Shown: piece after piece, positions 37,726 through 49,128 of the stretch
How positions within the stretch are numbered: position 1 is the stretch's first letter
Layout of the letters: the number at the start of each line of letters is the position of its first letter
NCBI GenBank assembly: GCA_011319805.1
Contig: SJRY01000229.1
Span: 558,001 to 622,000, forward strand
Length of the DNA stretch: 64,000 bases
DNA from: Macrocybe gigantea
Lineage: Eukaryota > Basidiomycota > Agaricomycetes > Agaricales > Callistosporiaceae
Direction of reading: 5' to 3'
The notes under the pieces: generated by a model
What the model was told of the DNA's origin: nothing
The model's input: only the letters and a program-made list of their open reading frames with translations
Database searches by the model: none
Made by a program: the position numbers and the translations under genes

Positions 37726-40700
37726 ATGGCCCACCATCGGCGCCCGCCCCAGCACAGAGTACCGTCACCACCCGCTCGAACATACCCTTTGCGCCGCTCA
37801 CCGACCTCGCGTTCTCGACAAAATACCTTGCCGGACGCCGACAACACTTTAGACATCCGGCCTGTCCTTGTCCCATTGCATCCCAACTTGCGTCGTCTTC
37901 CAGGTCGCCTTTTAGCGCAAGCTGCTCACTCAAACAAAACCGGTTATATGGCTCCGAATGGCGTTCATGTTGGCTCGAAGCGAAAGCGCGTCGCGAGCGT
38001 GAACACGATAAATGAGAATACGGCCCATGTTACGCGATCATATAGCAGAACGAAGCGCCTTAGATCAGATTATTTACCCAGCACTAGATACAGGCGCCAG
38101 GGCATTACGACAACGGATGAGGAGGAGAACGTCGATGATCAGCCAATGGACGAACAAAATGGTGAAGAAGATGCATCCAGTGAAATGGACATCGACATGG
38201 AAACTAACTCACGACTCACAACATCAGATGGCACTGAGGTTGACGCTGATGAAAACGAAGCCGAAACGGCCTCTGTAGACCTGGAAGACTCTGACGATGG
38301 GGAAGACGACACAGACGAAGACGATTCTAGTTGAGTTGTTCTCTTCATGCTTAGTTACGTAATTAACATCACGTTTCCACCTTCAGCGGACGACCATCTG
38401 CTCAACTCAGCGGAACCGAAGCAGCTGCTTCGCCTTCGGAAACATGATCTCATACGGCTGTATAACCTTGCTGGACTCACGGATGATGCTGAAGCAATGA
38501 CAAAATCGGACCTTGTTGACGCTATAGTCACTGCTCGAGAGGACTTTGCAGATCTTCCCCCGTCTTCACCACCAGGACGTGGCGATGGCAATTCTTCTGA
38601 TTATTATTCCTCAGATGACGGCAATATTGCTGCTGGAGAAGAAACCGATGTTGGCATCGGTCGTAATTCTATAGGCAGGCGCAAGTCCTATGCTGCGTTG
38701 AAACGCCGTGCCACCATGGAGGAAGTTAGGAGAACTTCTGGACAGCTAGCCAAGAGCCGAAGCATGTCTATGGGACATCTACTTTCCCAATCGTCGGATA
38801 GCCTCGTCAAGCGACAAGCATCAGGCAGATCGGTCGGTCATATAGATGAAATCATTCCTTGCAAGTATGTATGTTCTGTTTTCGCAATAAACATCTCCAC
38901 CTCATGGGGCATTAGACGCAGAGCCTCCAATAGATCATCTCCCAGCGTCTCAACGGCCCCTCCTACCTCTAATTCCTCCCCGCTTGTCTCTCGGCTTCGC
39001 TCACGGAAAGTGTCTGCAACTGCCGAAGCTCCTCGCTCTTCTCTCAACCACACCTTAATGAAAGCAAAGGGCAAAGGAAAAGGAAAACAGGTCGAATTCA
39101 GCAATGACATAGGAGCTAGTCGCAGTAAGCGTTACGTCAAACATGATCGCAAAGTAAGCAGTTCCAAGGCGTTGGAAAGCGATTTGACGGACCTCGAGGA
39201 ACTGGAGAAGAAACTGAAATCCAGCCCGCGAAGGCTACGCAATCGATCTGTAGAAGTTGATGCGCGACGGGATGTGGGCCTCTCCGTGACTGCGGTGCGG
39301 CGCACTCCCACTAGGAAGGCGAAAATGAAAATAGGCAGTTTAAAGGAGGAAGATAGCGAAGAGGCTGAGACTGCTGAGGATGCTGATACGGAAGACGAAT
39401 TAGTAGATGAGGGAAAGGGAGGTGCTGAAGAGGAAGACGTGGATGCGGAGGAGGAGGAAGTCGACGAGCTCGTGTCTTCCGCTTCCCAGACGCCCACACC
39501 ACCTCCTAGCGCGTACAAAGGGCGACGTACCCCTCTCCGGAGGAGGCTTCGACCCCGCAAAAGGCTACCCCCACCTCCCAGTGACGGAGATGACGAGGAT
39601 GAGTTGGTAGAAGAGAATGAGGAAGTAGTTGGGGATGCAGAAGCCGAAGATGAGGAGGCTGTGAGTGTCATGGACGAGGGAGACGGTGATACGGAAGATA
39701 ATGAAGACGACGAAGACACGATTGCCGTGGAGCCACGGAAATTGAGGAATGGGAAGATTGTTGGTGAGGAAGACGTGGAGATGGACATGGTCAACGAACG
39801 TGAAGAGGATGAGGAAGGGAGTGTCGGAGACGAGGACGCCGAGGGTGAGGAAGGCACGGATGTCGATCAGGACGGTCAAGGGGACGTCGAGGAAGTTGAC
39901 GCCATGCAGGATGATGATAGTAAGTTGCCCTGAGTTCGATGTCTCTCTTTCTCATGCGATACACGCAGTCGATCTCACCGCCGCGACTGCCAAGACACTG
40001 ATCCGCCTACGGCGCGATGACCTCATTCGCCTGTGTGAAACTCGTAATCTAGAACCCGTAGGAACAAAGCCTCAGCTTGCGGAAGTTCTACTGCAATGGC
40101 GAGACCAACACGTTAATGGCATGTCCTCGCCATCATCAACTGGTACCGTCCGTCCACCTTCGACGAAACGCGGCCGGCGGCGCCACGGTATACATGCCCG
40201 ATCTTCGGGTGGAGGGACTCCACCTACATTGCTGCATTCCGAACATATGCATGATGACGAACCAAAGACTCCGATGCCGCAAAAGGAGAAAGAGCCTGAT
40301 CCGGACCTTGAACTAGACCTAGAAAGCTTGGGGCTGGAGGATCGAGAAATACCCCCGGATAAGCTGCAGAAGTTGGAGAAGATTGGTAGTGGCGGTTTCA
40401 AAGATGTCTACATTGGAAAATTTAAGGGCAGGAAGATTGCCATTGCAGAGTTCAGAGGGCAATTAAGTGCCAGTGCGTGTCTCCATTTCGCCAAAAGTTG
40501 TATCCATCTAAAACCTGGCAGTGGACATCAAAGAACTCAAATTGCTAGGCGGCTTCGACCATCCCAATATCGTCCGTTTCGTATGTTGACGTCTACTCTT
40601 TGCTCGATCGGCAACCTAATACCAGCTTTCAGCTTGGTGTTAGTATACCAGAAAATACACGGGAAACTCCTGTGATGATTGTCAGCGAGCTGTGCTCCAA

Positions 40701-41438
40701 CGGCGATCTGTTCGACTACATCCGTAACGTCAGTGCTCCCTCGCTTCACAAAGTTGTAAGTATTGTTATTCTCGTTCACCGCGTGTAGTCAGCGGATCAC
40801 CTTTCATAGCTGGTAATGATGCTGGATATCGCTCGCGGGCTCGAGTATCTTCATACGCACAAACCATCGGTTATTCATCGGGACTGCAAATCCTCGAACA
40901 TTTTAATCACGGCTAAAGGCACGGCTAAAATTGCCGATTTCGGCCTGGCGAAGGTGAAGCAATCCACTCGCTCAATGGTCCGTAGTCTGGTCGGCACCGT
41001 CAATTGGCAAGCCCCAGAGTTGTGGCATGCTCATCCCAAGTACAACTACAAAGTGGATGTCTTCTCATGTGCTATGGTTTATTGGGAAATACTACAATGG
41101 CATTTGCATAACAAGAAGTTCCCTTGGGAGGTGAGCATTTTCATGTTCATTAACGGTGTGATGTCCAGTCTGCTTAATCCTGCACCACAGGGCATGAACG
41201 AACATGCTATCTATGAGATAGTGGGAACGAAGCGCCAGCGGTGAGCTGCCTTTGATATCGATAGTATGGCTCGATGTAACTTACGCAAGCATTCAGGCCA
41301 TCAGTTTCTGGGTTGCGGAAACAATGGTGCCCCGAAATCGTTGATCTAATAGAACGCATGTGGACCCATGACCCTCAAGACAGGCCTACCATGTCTGAGG
41401 TGGTCGAAGCTCTCGAGGAGATGATTGCTCACTACTGA
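37726..41438 (+). CDS. SAP/acidic/SAP protein with TKL-like kinase domain lacking the beta3 lysine
   Basis: Large protein, about 1,080-1,100 residues, probably nuclear. Order: basic N-terminus (SKRKRVASV); acidic block; a SAP-like helix pair [18 protein letters not shown] (about residues 205-245); basic/Ser linker; a long Glu/Asp-rich region (about 39360-39910); a second SAP-like motif [18 protein letters not shown] (39997-40050); then a kinase domain. Kinase motifs: [22 protein letters not shown] where VAIK is expected, [36 protein letters not shown] and [18 protein letters not shown], ending at 41436-41438. The catalytic Asp and DFG are intact, but the beta3 Lys codon reads Ala (GCA, 40445-40447). 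SAP motifs usually bind DNA or chromatin, so a chromatin-linked kinase is inferred. The start is the ATG at 37726; an ATG near 37950 is an alternative. Confidence 0.85.
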
Positions 41439-41735
41439 TGCTTGGCGAATCTCTTGCCACATTCCATATCGCCGAGGCTTTGGCCCTTCGCTACCTCACG
41501 CCCGCGATGGCCCATGGACACGTTGCATGTGCAGATTTTGCCGAGGTCTTCGGCTTTTTGACGTCCAAGCCTTGCCGACCGCTCCATTTACAATGCCATT
41601 TTATTATCATTACCCATGTTCTAATCTCAGTCATCCATTGTATCGTAGTATATATATCACCAGTCCAAGCAATGCATGTATTCCAAAATCGTTGTGAAAA
41701 GTAAAGCATGACCCTGCAATTAGTGGGATTATCGA
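41439..41735. other. Convergent 3' gap
   Basis: This 297-bp gap lies between two stop codons and is AT-rich towards its right end. Nothing else is recognisable. Confidence 0.4.
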
Positions 41736-43947
41736 TCAACCTGTTCTCTCCGCCCTGAACCTTGACGCCTTTTTTAGAGACGAAGCACCCTCTTCTGTAT
41801 CGACAGGTGGTCCTGACCGAGAGCTGCTAGAGGCCTCTCGCACCGTAGATGCCAAAACTGTTGGTGGGCGCTGCAGACGCGCTATATTTCCCGTAGGGAT
41901 AGGTATGGCAGCATCGGATGAGGGCGTTGGTGAAGCAGTCTTGTTCGCCGGGTTTGGAAACGACGGGGATTCGACAATCATGGATAAGGGATTGAAAGCA
42001 CCAGACTGGGACGTCGAGGTGGCAGGGACGGGAAAAGAGGGAGATTCGATAATCATGGGACTAGTCGTCGTAGCTGGCGGTCTGGGTGAATTGGGTGCGG
42101 ATGCAGGTGTGGACCGCTTGGAAGACTTGTGCTCAGCGATGAAATAAGCGGTTGGCAGCTTAGGTGACGAGCGCGGCACTTCTGATATGGGTGTCGTGAC
42201 TGCGGATGCGGAAACGAGATCGGGAGACATTAGCATCGGTGGAGAGAATGTTGGTCGGTGAACACGAGATGCTTTGAACTTTGACGTCTTGGGTTTGTTG
42301 AGCGGAGGGTACTGCTTCCCTTGCAGACCGTGCTGGGGAGGCGTTGGTGCGGAGTTCGCGGGGTGAGTCAGGTTACCATCAGGTCCGATGTTAGTGACTG
42401 CTCCTTTCCTCAAAAGTTCCAAAACGCCCTGCACGTTCCCATTCTCATCGTCGCTCTCGCTATCGTGGTCTGGACCGACGAGACGTCCCTGCGTGTCGAG
42501 TTTTCCCGTCCGGATCGCTTTTTGCATAGCACGAGCAGAGGAAACGGGCAAGACAGAATCACCGAGGGTAGTCGACGAAGAGGGGTCTGAGGGAGTATGC
42601 AAATTGTACGAAGAAGCTATTCGATTCGCTTTGAACCGGGATATGGCGGGCTTGGCCTGATCAGACACCGGGGTATCAACCGTAACATCCTGTTGAGATC
42701 CACTAAAGGTCAGCGGATGACACGGGACCATCTTTGACATACTGACCACGTTCGCCTCCTCGGCATTTTCAGCTTGTGCTATCGCACGGATTGCCTCCTG
42801 GCTAAACTTGGACCTCTTCTCGTAATACTGCAAAGCAATTTCGCGTTGGTGCTGAATGTAATCGATATCATAGTCGTCTTCAACAAGAGATGAATCGGAA
42901 TCGCTCTCCGGCGGCTCGGATACTCCCTGGAGCTCCGCATCTGCGTCGGGTTTACTTGCCTTCTCCGTTGGAGAATGCGATTCGGATTCATCGTCCGAAT
43001 CTCGCTCAGCAACCGAATTTCTCTGTCCGCCCGGCATTCTTTCGACGATATTTTGCTTCACGGGAAGCTTCGCCAGCGAGATCAGCGAGGGGCCCGTAGA
43101 AGTCGGTCGGAGTCTCCCAAGAGTGACATCCCCCCAATCGAGGTTTTGAGGAGTGGAAGCCGGAGAGGTGCTGACGCTGTCCCTGTTTTCAGACGGCTCG
43201 GCGAACGAAACGACCTTCTTCACGGTCGAAGTCGACGGCACTTCGCCTTTCTCGGTCGCTTCAACCTCCTTCTGGCGGGATGCTTCCTTTTCTGTGGAGA
43301 CATTGCGCACCAATGCTTTGGCCATTTTCTTCTGCGTCTCTCTGGCAGCCCTCATTTTCTGCCTCTCCTTCGCGGCAGCTTCCTTTCTCCTGCGTAAAAT
43401 CTCCTCTCTTTTTCCGGCATCAATCTCGGACTGTCGTTTTTCTGTTCGTCTCTCCTCCTCTTCGAGGGTATCCAGAATTCGATCTCGTTCTTGACGCCAT
43501 CTCTCGCGAGCTTCAGGTGAATAGGAGGAAAGAGAGACGAGTTTCTCTTCTTCTGCGAGCAGGGGAAAAGACGCCTCGTTATCAGGCGCCAGATTTACAG
43601 GTTCAGTAATATCAATGATTGGGAGGCCCTCTTCGTTAGTAAGCTGGATACAGAGAGTGAGTAACACCCCAAATCATTTGCACTATGAGGACGCACCTCA
43701 TCCCTCCTGCCATTAGAGGTCACGGCACCTTCGCCCATAAATTCCCTTATTTTGGACCTTAATCTGGATGCCGCATCTGATGATAGCATTGTTCCTTCAT
43801 TCCCCGAACTAGAAGATAGGGAATTGACCAAGGCTAGCAAAGCTGTAAGAGGATGAGAAATGGAATTTGCTATGGAACGCATTGAGCCACCATACCTTCG
43901 CTGCTCGCCGCATTTAAATCCTTAGTATCGCCTCGGGATTTCGACAT
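41736..43947 (-). CDS. URI/Bud27-like protein (DUF3835-type C-terminus)
   Basis: Three exons. MSKSRGDTKDLNAASSE (ATG at 43947) is followed by LLALVNSLSSSSGNEG and SRLRSKIREFMGEG, then one long exon. That exon has a charged coiled-coil-like segment rich in Arg/Glu/Lys (ERWRQERDRILDTLEEEERR and RREEILRRRKEAAAKERQK-type sequence, about 43300-43510). An acidic segment follows with EDDYDIDYIQHQREIALQYY. Three short FKA/FRA-x-R motifs occur: SRFKANRI, SKFKASRV and SRFRAERTG at the very end. Acidic YDIDY...QREIA and terminal RFK-type motifs resemble Bud27/URI proteins, unconventional prefoldins that help assemble RNA polymerases. The N-terminal prefoldin helices are not obvious, so only the C-terminal half supports this call. 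Confidence 0.55.
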
Positions 43948-44358
43948 GATGGTAATGGTTATGGAATGTAGAGGGGCATCGAGGAATGCATAAGGAGTCC
44001 AAAGTCGATTGCTAAATCAGGTCCATGAAGCTATATCAGCTTAGTAAGCTACTCCAACCGTGGTTTGTTGAGCATTCACTCTGTACGGGAGAGGCGCGGG
44101 AAACTATCTAAATTTCAGCCTAATTCTTCCAAACTTGAGGCCAAACCAGCTCCGTTCTCCAACTAGAGTGACGTGGACGTGAACCATTCGCGATGGTCAC
44201 AATTCTATGTGGAGTGGACAGAGGACAGCCTCCTCACCTGTACTTCTCACTCGGCTTTACTTGGAGGCACCCTAAAATTTTGTACGTGGCTTTCGTCCTT
44301 AAAAGCCTGGAAGGAGCTTGTAACGGTAGATATTTCGACCTTTCTGCAAGCATCAGAA
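43948..44358. promoter_or_regulatory. Divergent promoter region of the URI-like and O-methyltransferase genes
   Basis: This 411-bp gap holds in-frame codons upstream of the methyltransferase ATG from 44173 but no earlier ATG with a good context. A 5' leader is likely. No specific site is recognised. Confidence 0.4.
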
Positions 44359-46162
44359 ATGGCGTGCCAATTGACTGCCCTTGCTAACATCATTTCGACA
44401 GAAGTGCACTCCTTAACGGAGACTTATCGGAAAGCAGGACTTGAGTTGCCGCATCTGGACGATCCCTATGCGCCTTCAGCCCTCGATTTCGACCCCACTC
44501 TTGTCGAGACTAAGGCCCTAATCATTGCAGCAGCCGCTCAACTCCTGGCAGCAGTTCGCTTGCCCTTCCAAACTCTGGAAGAGGTAGGACCAGGGATGTA
44601 CTATACAGCGACTTTGGGCTTCGTAGTCGACGTCAACATTCCTGACATCTTGCAAGAAGCTGGGTCAACTGTACGTGTCTCCGTCATATGACCTGAATGA
44701 GAACTGATGCCCTTAGTCCTCCAGGGACTCCACGTCAAGGACATATCTGCTAAGAACGGTGTTAATCCATCTTATATTGGTAAACGCTTCGACTGTTCGT
44801 TGTGTCCTTCCCAGACTGAATCGGGGATCAGCTAGAGTGCTTCGCTTCCTTGCGACGCGCCATATCTTCCGTGAAGTTTCGCCTGATGTGTTCGCCAATA
44901 ATTGTATATCTTCCGTCTTAACCAAAGACAAAAGCTTAGAAGAAATTCAATCCGAGTAAGGCAAATGATGTCTAGTGATTTTATGGCAATTTTCAATAAC
45001 ATTGAGGCAGCCCGGTCGCACGTTTTGATGGTGCTCCGCTTGCGGCTTTCATCTCTTCTACGTAGGTCGACTTGACAAGTCTTTGCACCCCTCTACCGAA
45101 TTTCATCGCTGGTCATAGTGCCGATGAAGCCAGCAAAAGTAGCGTCTTCCTCTCCTCGTTCTTGCAAAATCCAGGTACAGGCGACGCCCCGTTCAACATC
45201 GCTCTCGAAACCAAAGCCAAGATGTGGGATTGGTACGAAGAGCCTGGAAACGAATGGCGTGCCAGGCGGTTCAGTGCCGGAATGAAAGGGGGCGCTGAGC
45301 GATTCAATAAAAACCACCTGATTAATGGTTCGGCTGGCTGTTCGATTGTTCCGGGACGTCCTCATCTAATTCACTCTTGATTTAGCCATCGTAGTATCCA
45401 ACCTCAAGGAGGATGACGTTATCGTGGATGTTGGCGGCAGCATCGGCACAATGACCCACACTCTGTACGAAGCAATGCCTCAATACCGCTATGTGGTTCA
45501 AGATCTCGAGAAACAGATTATTGGAGCGAAACAGGTATGTCCATATGAACTTGCTAATGCAAGCCACAATTATGACCCACTCCTAGTTTTGGGATGCGAT
45601 CGCGCCGGATGCAATTCTGAGCGGGCGAGTTGAGCTCCAAGGTCCGTCTAGAGCCCGCCTGGATAGCGCGCACTGATACACACCACCTGTGCTATAGCCC
45701 ATGATTTCTTCAATCCTCAGCCTATCAAGGCAGCGGCATTATACTTCCTCCGCGTTGTCATCCATGACTGGCCTGATCACGAAGCTAAGATCATTCTCAG
45801 ACACCTCCGCGACGCCGCGTCCGTGTCGTCCAAGTTGATCATCTTCGACATGCTTGCCGTACATGCCTCCGAGTGTTCCGCTATCACATGCGCTTCAGGT
45901 CGCAATGTCCCTTATCCACTGCTTCCCAATCTCGGGATTGCGGGCGCCGGTTTCGTAACGGGCTTGGATATTCAAGTAAGGCGTCTCCGGTCCCATATTG
46001 AACAAAAGCTGATCTTTACCTCTGATCTAGATGATGAATCTATTCAACGGCAAAGAGCGGACTGAAGCCGAGTTCAGAGAACTGGGAGAGGCAACAGGTT
46101 GGAAGTTGGAGTCCATTATCAAAGACGCCACTTTGCCATGTTTCTTTTACTCCGCTGTGTAG
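44359..46162 (+). CDS. SAM-dependent O-methyltransferase (COMT-like)
   Basis: Class I small-molecule O-methyltransferase. The N-terminal dimerisation/winged-helix part includes LTALANIISTEVHSLTETYR, GLHVKDISAKNGVNPSYIGR and RLLATRHIFREVSPDVFANN. The catalytic domain has DDVIVDVGGSIGT (SAM loop, 45412-45450; the third Gly of the usual GGG is Ser), YVVQDLE, and VVIHDWPDHEAKIILRHL (45755-45808) with the His expected to act as base. It ends LPCFFYSAV at the stop 46160-46162. Introns include one that joins IQSDPVARFDG and another that joins FISSTADEASKSS. Family members methylate phenolic hydroxyls of polyketides and other aromatics. It is the first gene of the 44.3-54.1 kb biosynthetic group. The ATG at 44359 is chosen because the homologous region starts there. 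Confidence 0.9.
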
Positions 46163-47240
46163 TTTCTGGCCCTGACCCATCGATCTCTTAATTAATGTTG
46201 CAATGAGCGCGGCCTTTTGATATATGTAGAGAAGGGTGACCTCCGATTGACCAATCAGATCTCAGAGCTCACCATTGTCAATTTATTCATCCATACATCT
46301 GGCGAATGAAGAGGCCAATCCTCACAGTATGGTCGAAGTCCTGACTCCATTGTACACACAAGTCTAATACATTGCGTGATTGCATTGTACCCTAAAAGCG
46401 TGTGATAGTCCCTTGAAAGTGTGCCACCAACTTAACCTCAAACATGTCAATACCGATGGTGCTCGCTATTCCCGCATTCAGTTCATTGGGGCAACGATTG
46501 TTCGAAACACCTCCCTGAATCGAATCAATTTTCTTTTGAGCTCCAAAATCCTGATCTTTAACGCAGTCCATCCGACTCAGAAAACATGTTGACGTTGAAC
46601 AGTTACACAGCATACGAACAACGGATATGTGGCCTCGTTCTATAGCGCTTTGGACGACAAACCTTAGATTCTTACCGATCCGGGGTAACTGTAAGACGTA
46701 GATCGCCTCAAGGAGCCTCTGCTCTGACTCGGCGATTGGACTCAAAGTAGGCTTGACCGTTGTCGATGATTTCGCGCAGTCCTCAGCTCAGACTCGTGTT
46801 CCTTAGTACTCGGAGGATGGCTGGTCCCTTGATTGTGCTCCATTGCGACTTTCCGGTGCCGGGAGATCTCGCAATGTTACGGTCATTCTAGGCGCCACCA
46901 CCAAGGACCTAGATGCACTACGACAAACAGAAAAACTGTTTTTCGGTAATTCATTAATAGTCGGTGACTCTTTCCTTCTATAGCTAAGCTGAAAGCTCGC
47001 AAAGAACGGAGCGTCTGAACCGGAGTGGAGAGATTGCAACAACACTGTCTATACGTGGAAAACACTATCTCTATAGGTTGAGAAAGGTACGAAGCGGGAA
47101 CGGTATGTGGCCCAATTCAATCCATTAATTCAGCTGTCAACGTAAGGGCTTCATATTATTTATTTCTTCAAATCTGACGTTTCCGGTTCTGCTTAAAAGG
47201 CAGTTTTGTTTTGCCTTGTCAGTTGTACAGTAACCCCAAC
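46163..47240. other. Gene-free gap inside the biosynthetic group
   Basis: This 1.08-kb gap lies between the O-methyltransferase stop and the prenyltransferase start. Open frames on the minus strand (46392-46745, 46803-47045) have no recognisable domain and no matching splice structure. It could be a long promoter or a worn-out gene; I cannot decide. Confidence 0.4.
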
Positions 47241-48691
47241 ATGCAAGAAAATTATAGGAAGGCGATGTTGCAATCCTGGGTGACGTCCTTTCCTCCGGAC
47301 AAATGGCAATCTTGAATTGTTAATTGAACGACAGATCGATCTCTCTCGCTTTAACATGCTTTCTGGTTCAATACTGGTCTACTGGCCGTTTGGTGTGCTG
47401 GTATTTTCCTCATGCTCTGTCGGCGTGTTCACAAACCTTCCCTACCAGCATGGGGTCTTACAATGGCCGCTCGAACTGTACAGATGCCACTGGAGCGTTT
47501 CCTGCGACTCATGGTGAATGGGGTTTTCGCATCCTACCTTTCACACAGGTAATGCCTTGCTTGTCCGTTCTCTAATAAAGCTATAAAAGCTAACTCACCT
47601 ACTCTCCAGTATGTTCAAACTTAAACATCGGCTTCGTCTTTCGTGGTTCTGAAGATGTTTCCTAAGGCCTGGGCTGTATTTGGAATGATATTTTGGACCG
47701 GGATTTCGACGCCCAAGTTGGCAAGTTCAAAAATTTTTGCGTGCCATCGAACTAGATTTTCTGATTGTCCTTAAGAACGTACGAAAAATCGACCCATCGC
47801 ATCCGGGAAAATATCCGTTCCTGCAGCTCTTGGCTATATTATCATCCACATTGTAATCCTGTTCTCTATGATATGGGAGTTTGATCGCCTCGTGTATGTT
47901 CCGTTTCGTGCGGTTTCGGTGAATAGAGCTGACCTGCCTAACAGTTGGGAAATAGGTGTATTCTCTATCTTCCCCCTAGCCGCCCTGTACCCTCTTATGA
48001 AAAGGGTGACATACTGGCCCCAAGCTTGGCTAGGTATTTGACTTCTTTACTAGTGTAGATTCATCCCCGCTTATCCCGCATATGCACCAATAGGTATCTC
48101 GATTAACGTGGGAGTCGCAATGTCCTGGGCTATTGCAGCTGGCACTTACACCAAAAGCTGTGTAACCCTTGGTCTGGCAACATTTTTGTAAGCCATACGT
48201 TGTCTCTGCATTTCTTCTACTAATCCCACTTCTTAGCTGGACACTTTGGTATGGTGAGCATGCGTAAGACTGGATTTTGATTTGTGGTGTCATATTAAAC
48301 ATCGCAATAGACACCATTTATGCCTGTCAAGATAGGAAGGATGATGCCCGCGCTGGTGTCAAATCTACAGCTCTCTTCTTCGGGAAACACGTCAAGCAGT
48401 ATCTTGCGGTATTTGGGTTGTTCTTTGCCGTGCTACTGACGTATTCGGGGGCTACAAACAACCAATCTTCGTATTATTATGCAATCAGCATTGGTGGCGT
48501 CGTCGTGCATCTTGTTTGGCAACTGTACACTCTCGACGTTGATGCGCCGAAGGACTGTTTCCGTGTCGTGCGTTCAAATTCTCTCGTCCTTCATGAGAAT
48601 CTCATTAGGGCTGCAGTTCAAGGCCAATGCGTTTTATCTGGGCGCGATCATGGAAACGGGGCTTGTTATTGACTATCTATCTGTGATTTAA
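47241..48691 (+). CDS. UbiA-family aromatic prenyltransferase
   Basis: Membrane enzyme of about 300 residues that attaches a prenyl chain to an aromatic ring. The N-terminus MQENYRKAMLQSW joins across an intron to IDLSRFNMLSGSILVYWPF, then AWGLTMAARTVQMPLERFL. The first Asp-rich motif is WNDILDRDFDAQV (47681-47720), followed by RTKNRPIASGKISVPAALG. The second is YDTIYACQDRKDDARAGVKS (about 48250-48365). The last exon joins FR to FKANAFYLGAIMETGLVIDY, stop 48689-48691. Unlike Coq2 it shows no mitochondrial presequence, and it sits among secondary-metabolism genes, so a specialised-metabolite role is inferred. One intron (47721-47775) has a GC donor. The join across 47549-47666 is one base out of frame with ordinary splice sites, so that exon is unresolved or the gene is damaged. 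Confidence 0.82.
47721..47775 (+). other. GC-AG intron in the UbiA prenyltransferase
   Basis: Exon sequence ending CAAGTTG is followed by gcaagt rather than gtaagt, and the acceptor is ttaag at 47771-47775. Removing these 55 nt joins DAQV to ERTKNRPIASG, the conserved UbiA sequence, exactly in frame. Confidence 0.7.
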
Positions 48692-49128
48692 CAAACCACC
48701 CCATCCGAACCCCCCACACCGTAGACCATGTATAATCCTCTTGCATAATTTTTCCCTGATGTGTGAACGATACACTTCTCTCGAAATACTGGCAATATGT
48801 TTTAAGCGTATCTCCTTTTTAGATGCTACTCAGCATCACTGAGCGAGAAAATGGACAATACTCCCGGTTCACCATGAATCATCCGATAGAGGTTTCCTGC
48901 AGGGATGGCTAGCAAGTGATTTGAGATCATGGTAAGTACAAAAGGAAGGTACAGTCCGAGGCACTTGATATCAGTGGCCGTTGATCATCTAACGAATTTA
49001 CGCTCCAAAGGCCGTAGTTGAGTTTTCTGGACAGTCTTCAGAACATGTAGCCCATCGAACATCTGGTTCATGCTTGCGTAACGCGGAGAAGAGCCAACCA
49101 TCTTATTCTACCATATACGTCAGGTAGT
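48692..49128. other. Convergent 3' gap between prenyltransferase and P450
   Basis: This 437-bp gap contains the two 3' ends. No open frame or repeat of note was seen. Confidence 0.4.

Noticed and set aside
39132..39857. Long minus-strand Ser-rich open frame
   Set aside because: It is the antisense reading of the Glu/Asp-rich GA-type codons of the SAP-kinase gene.
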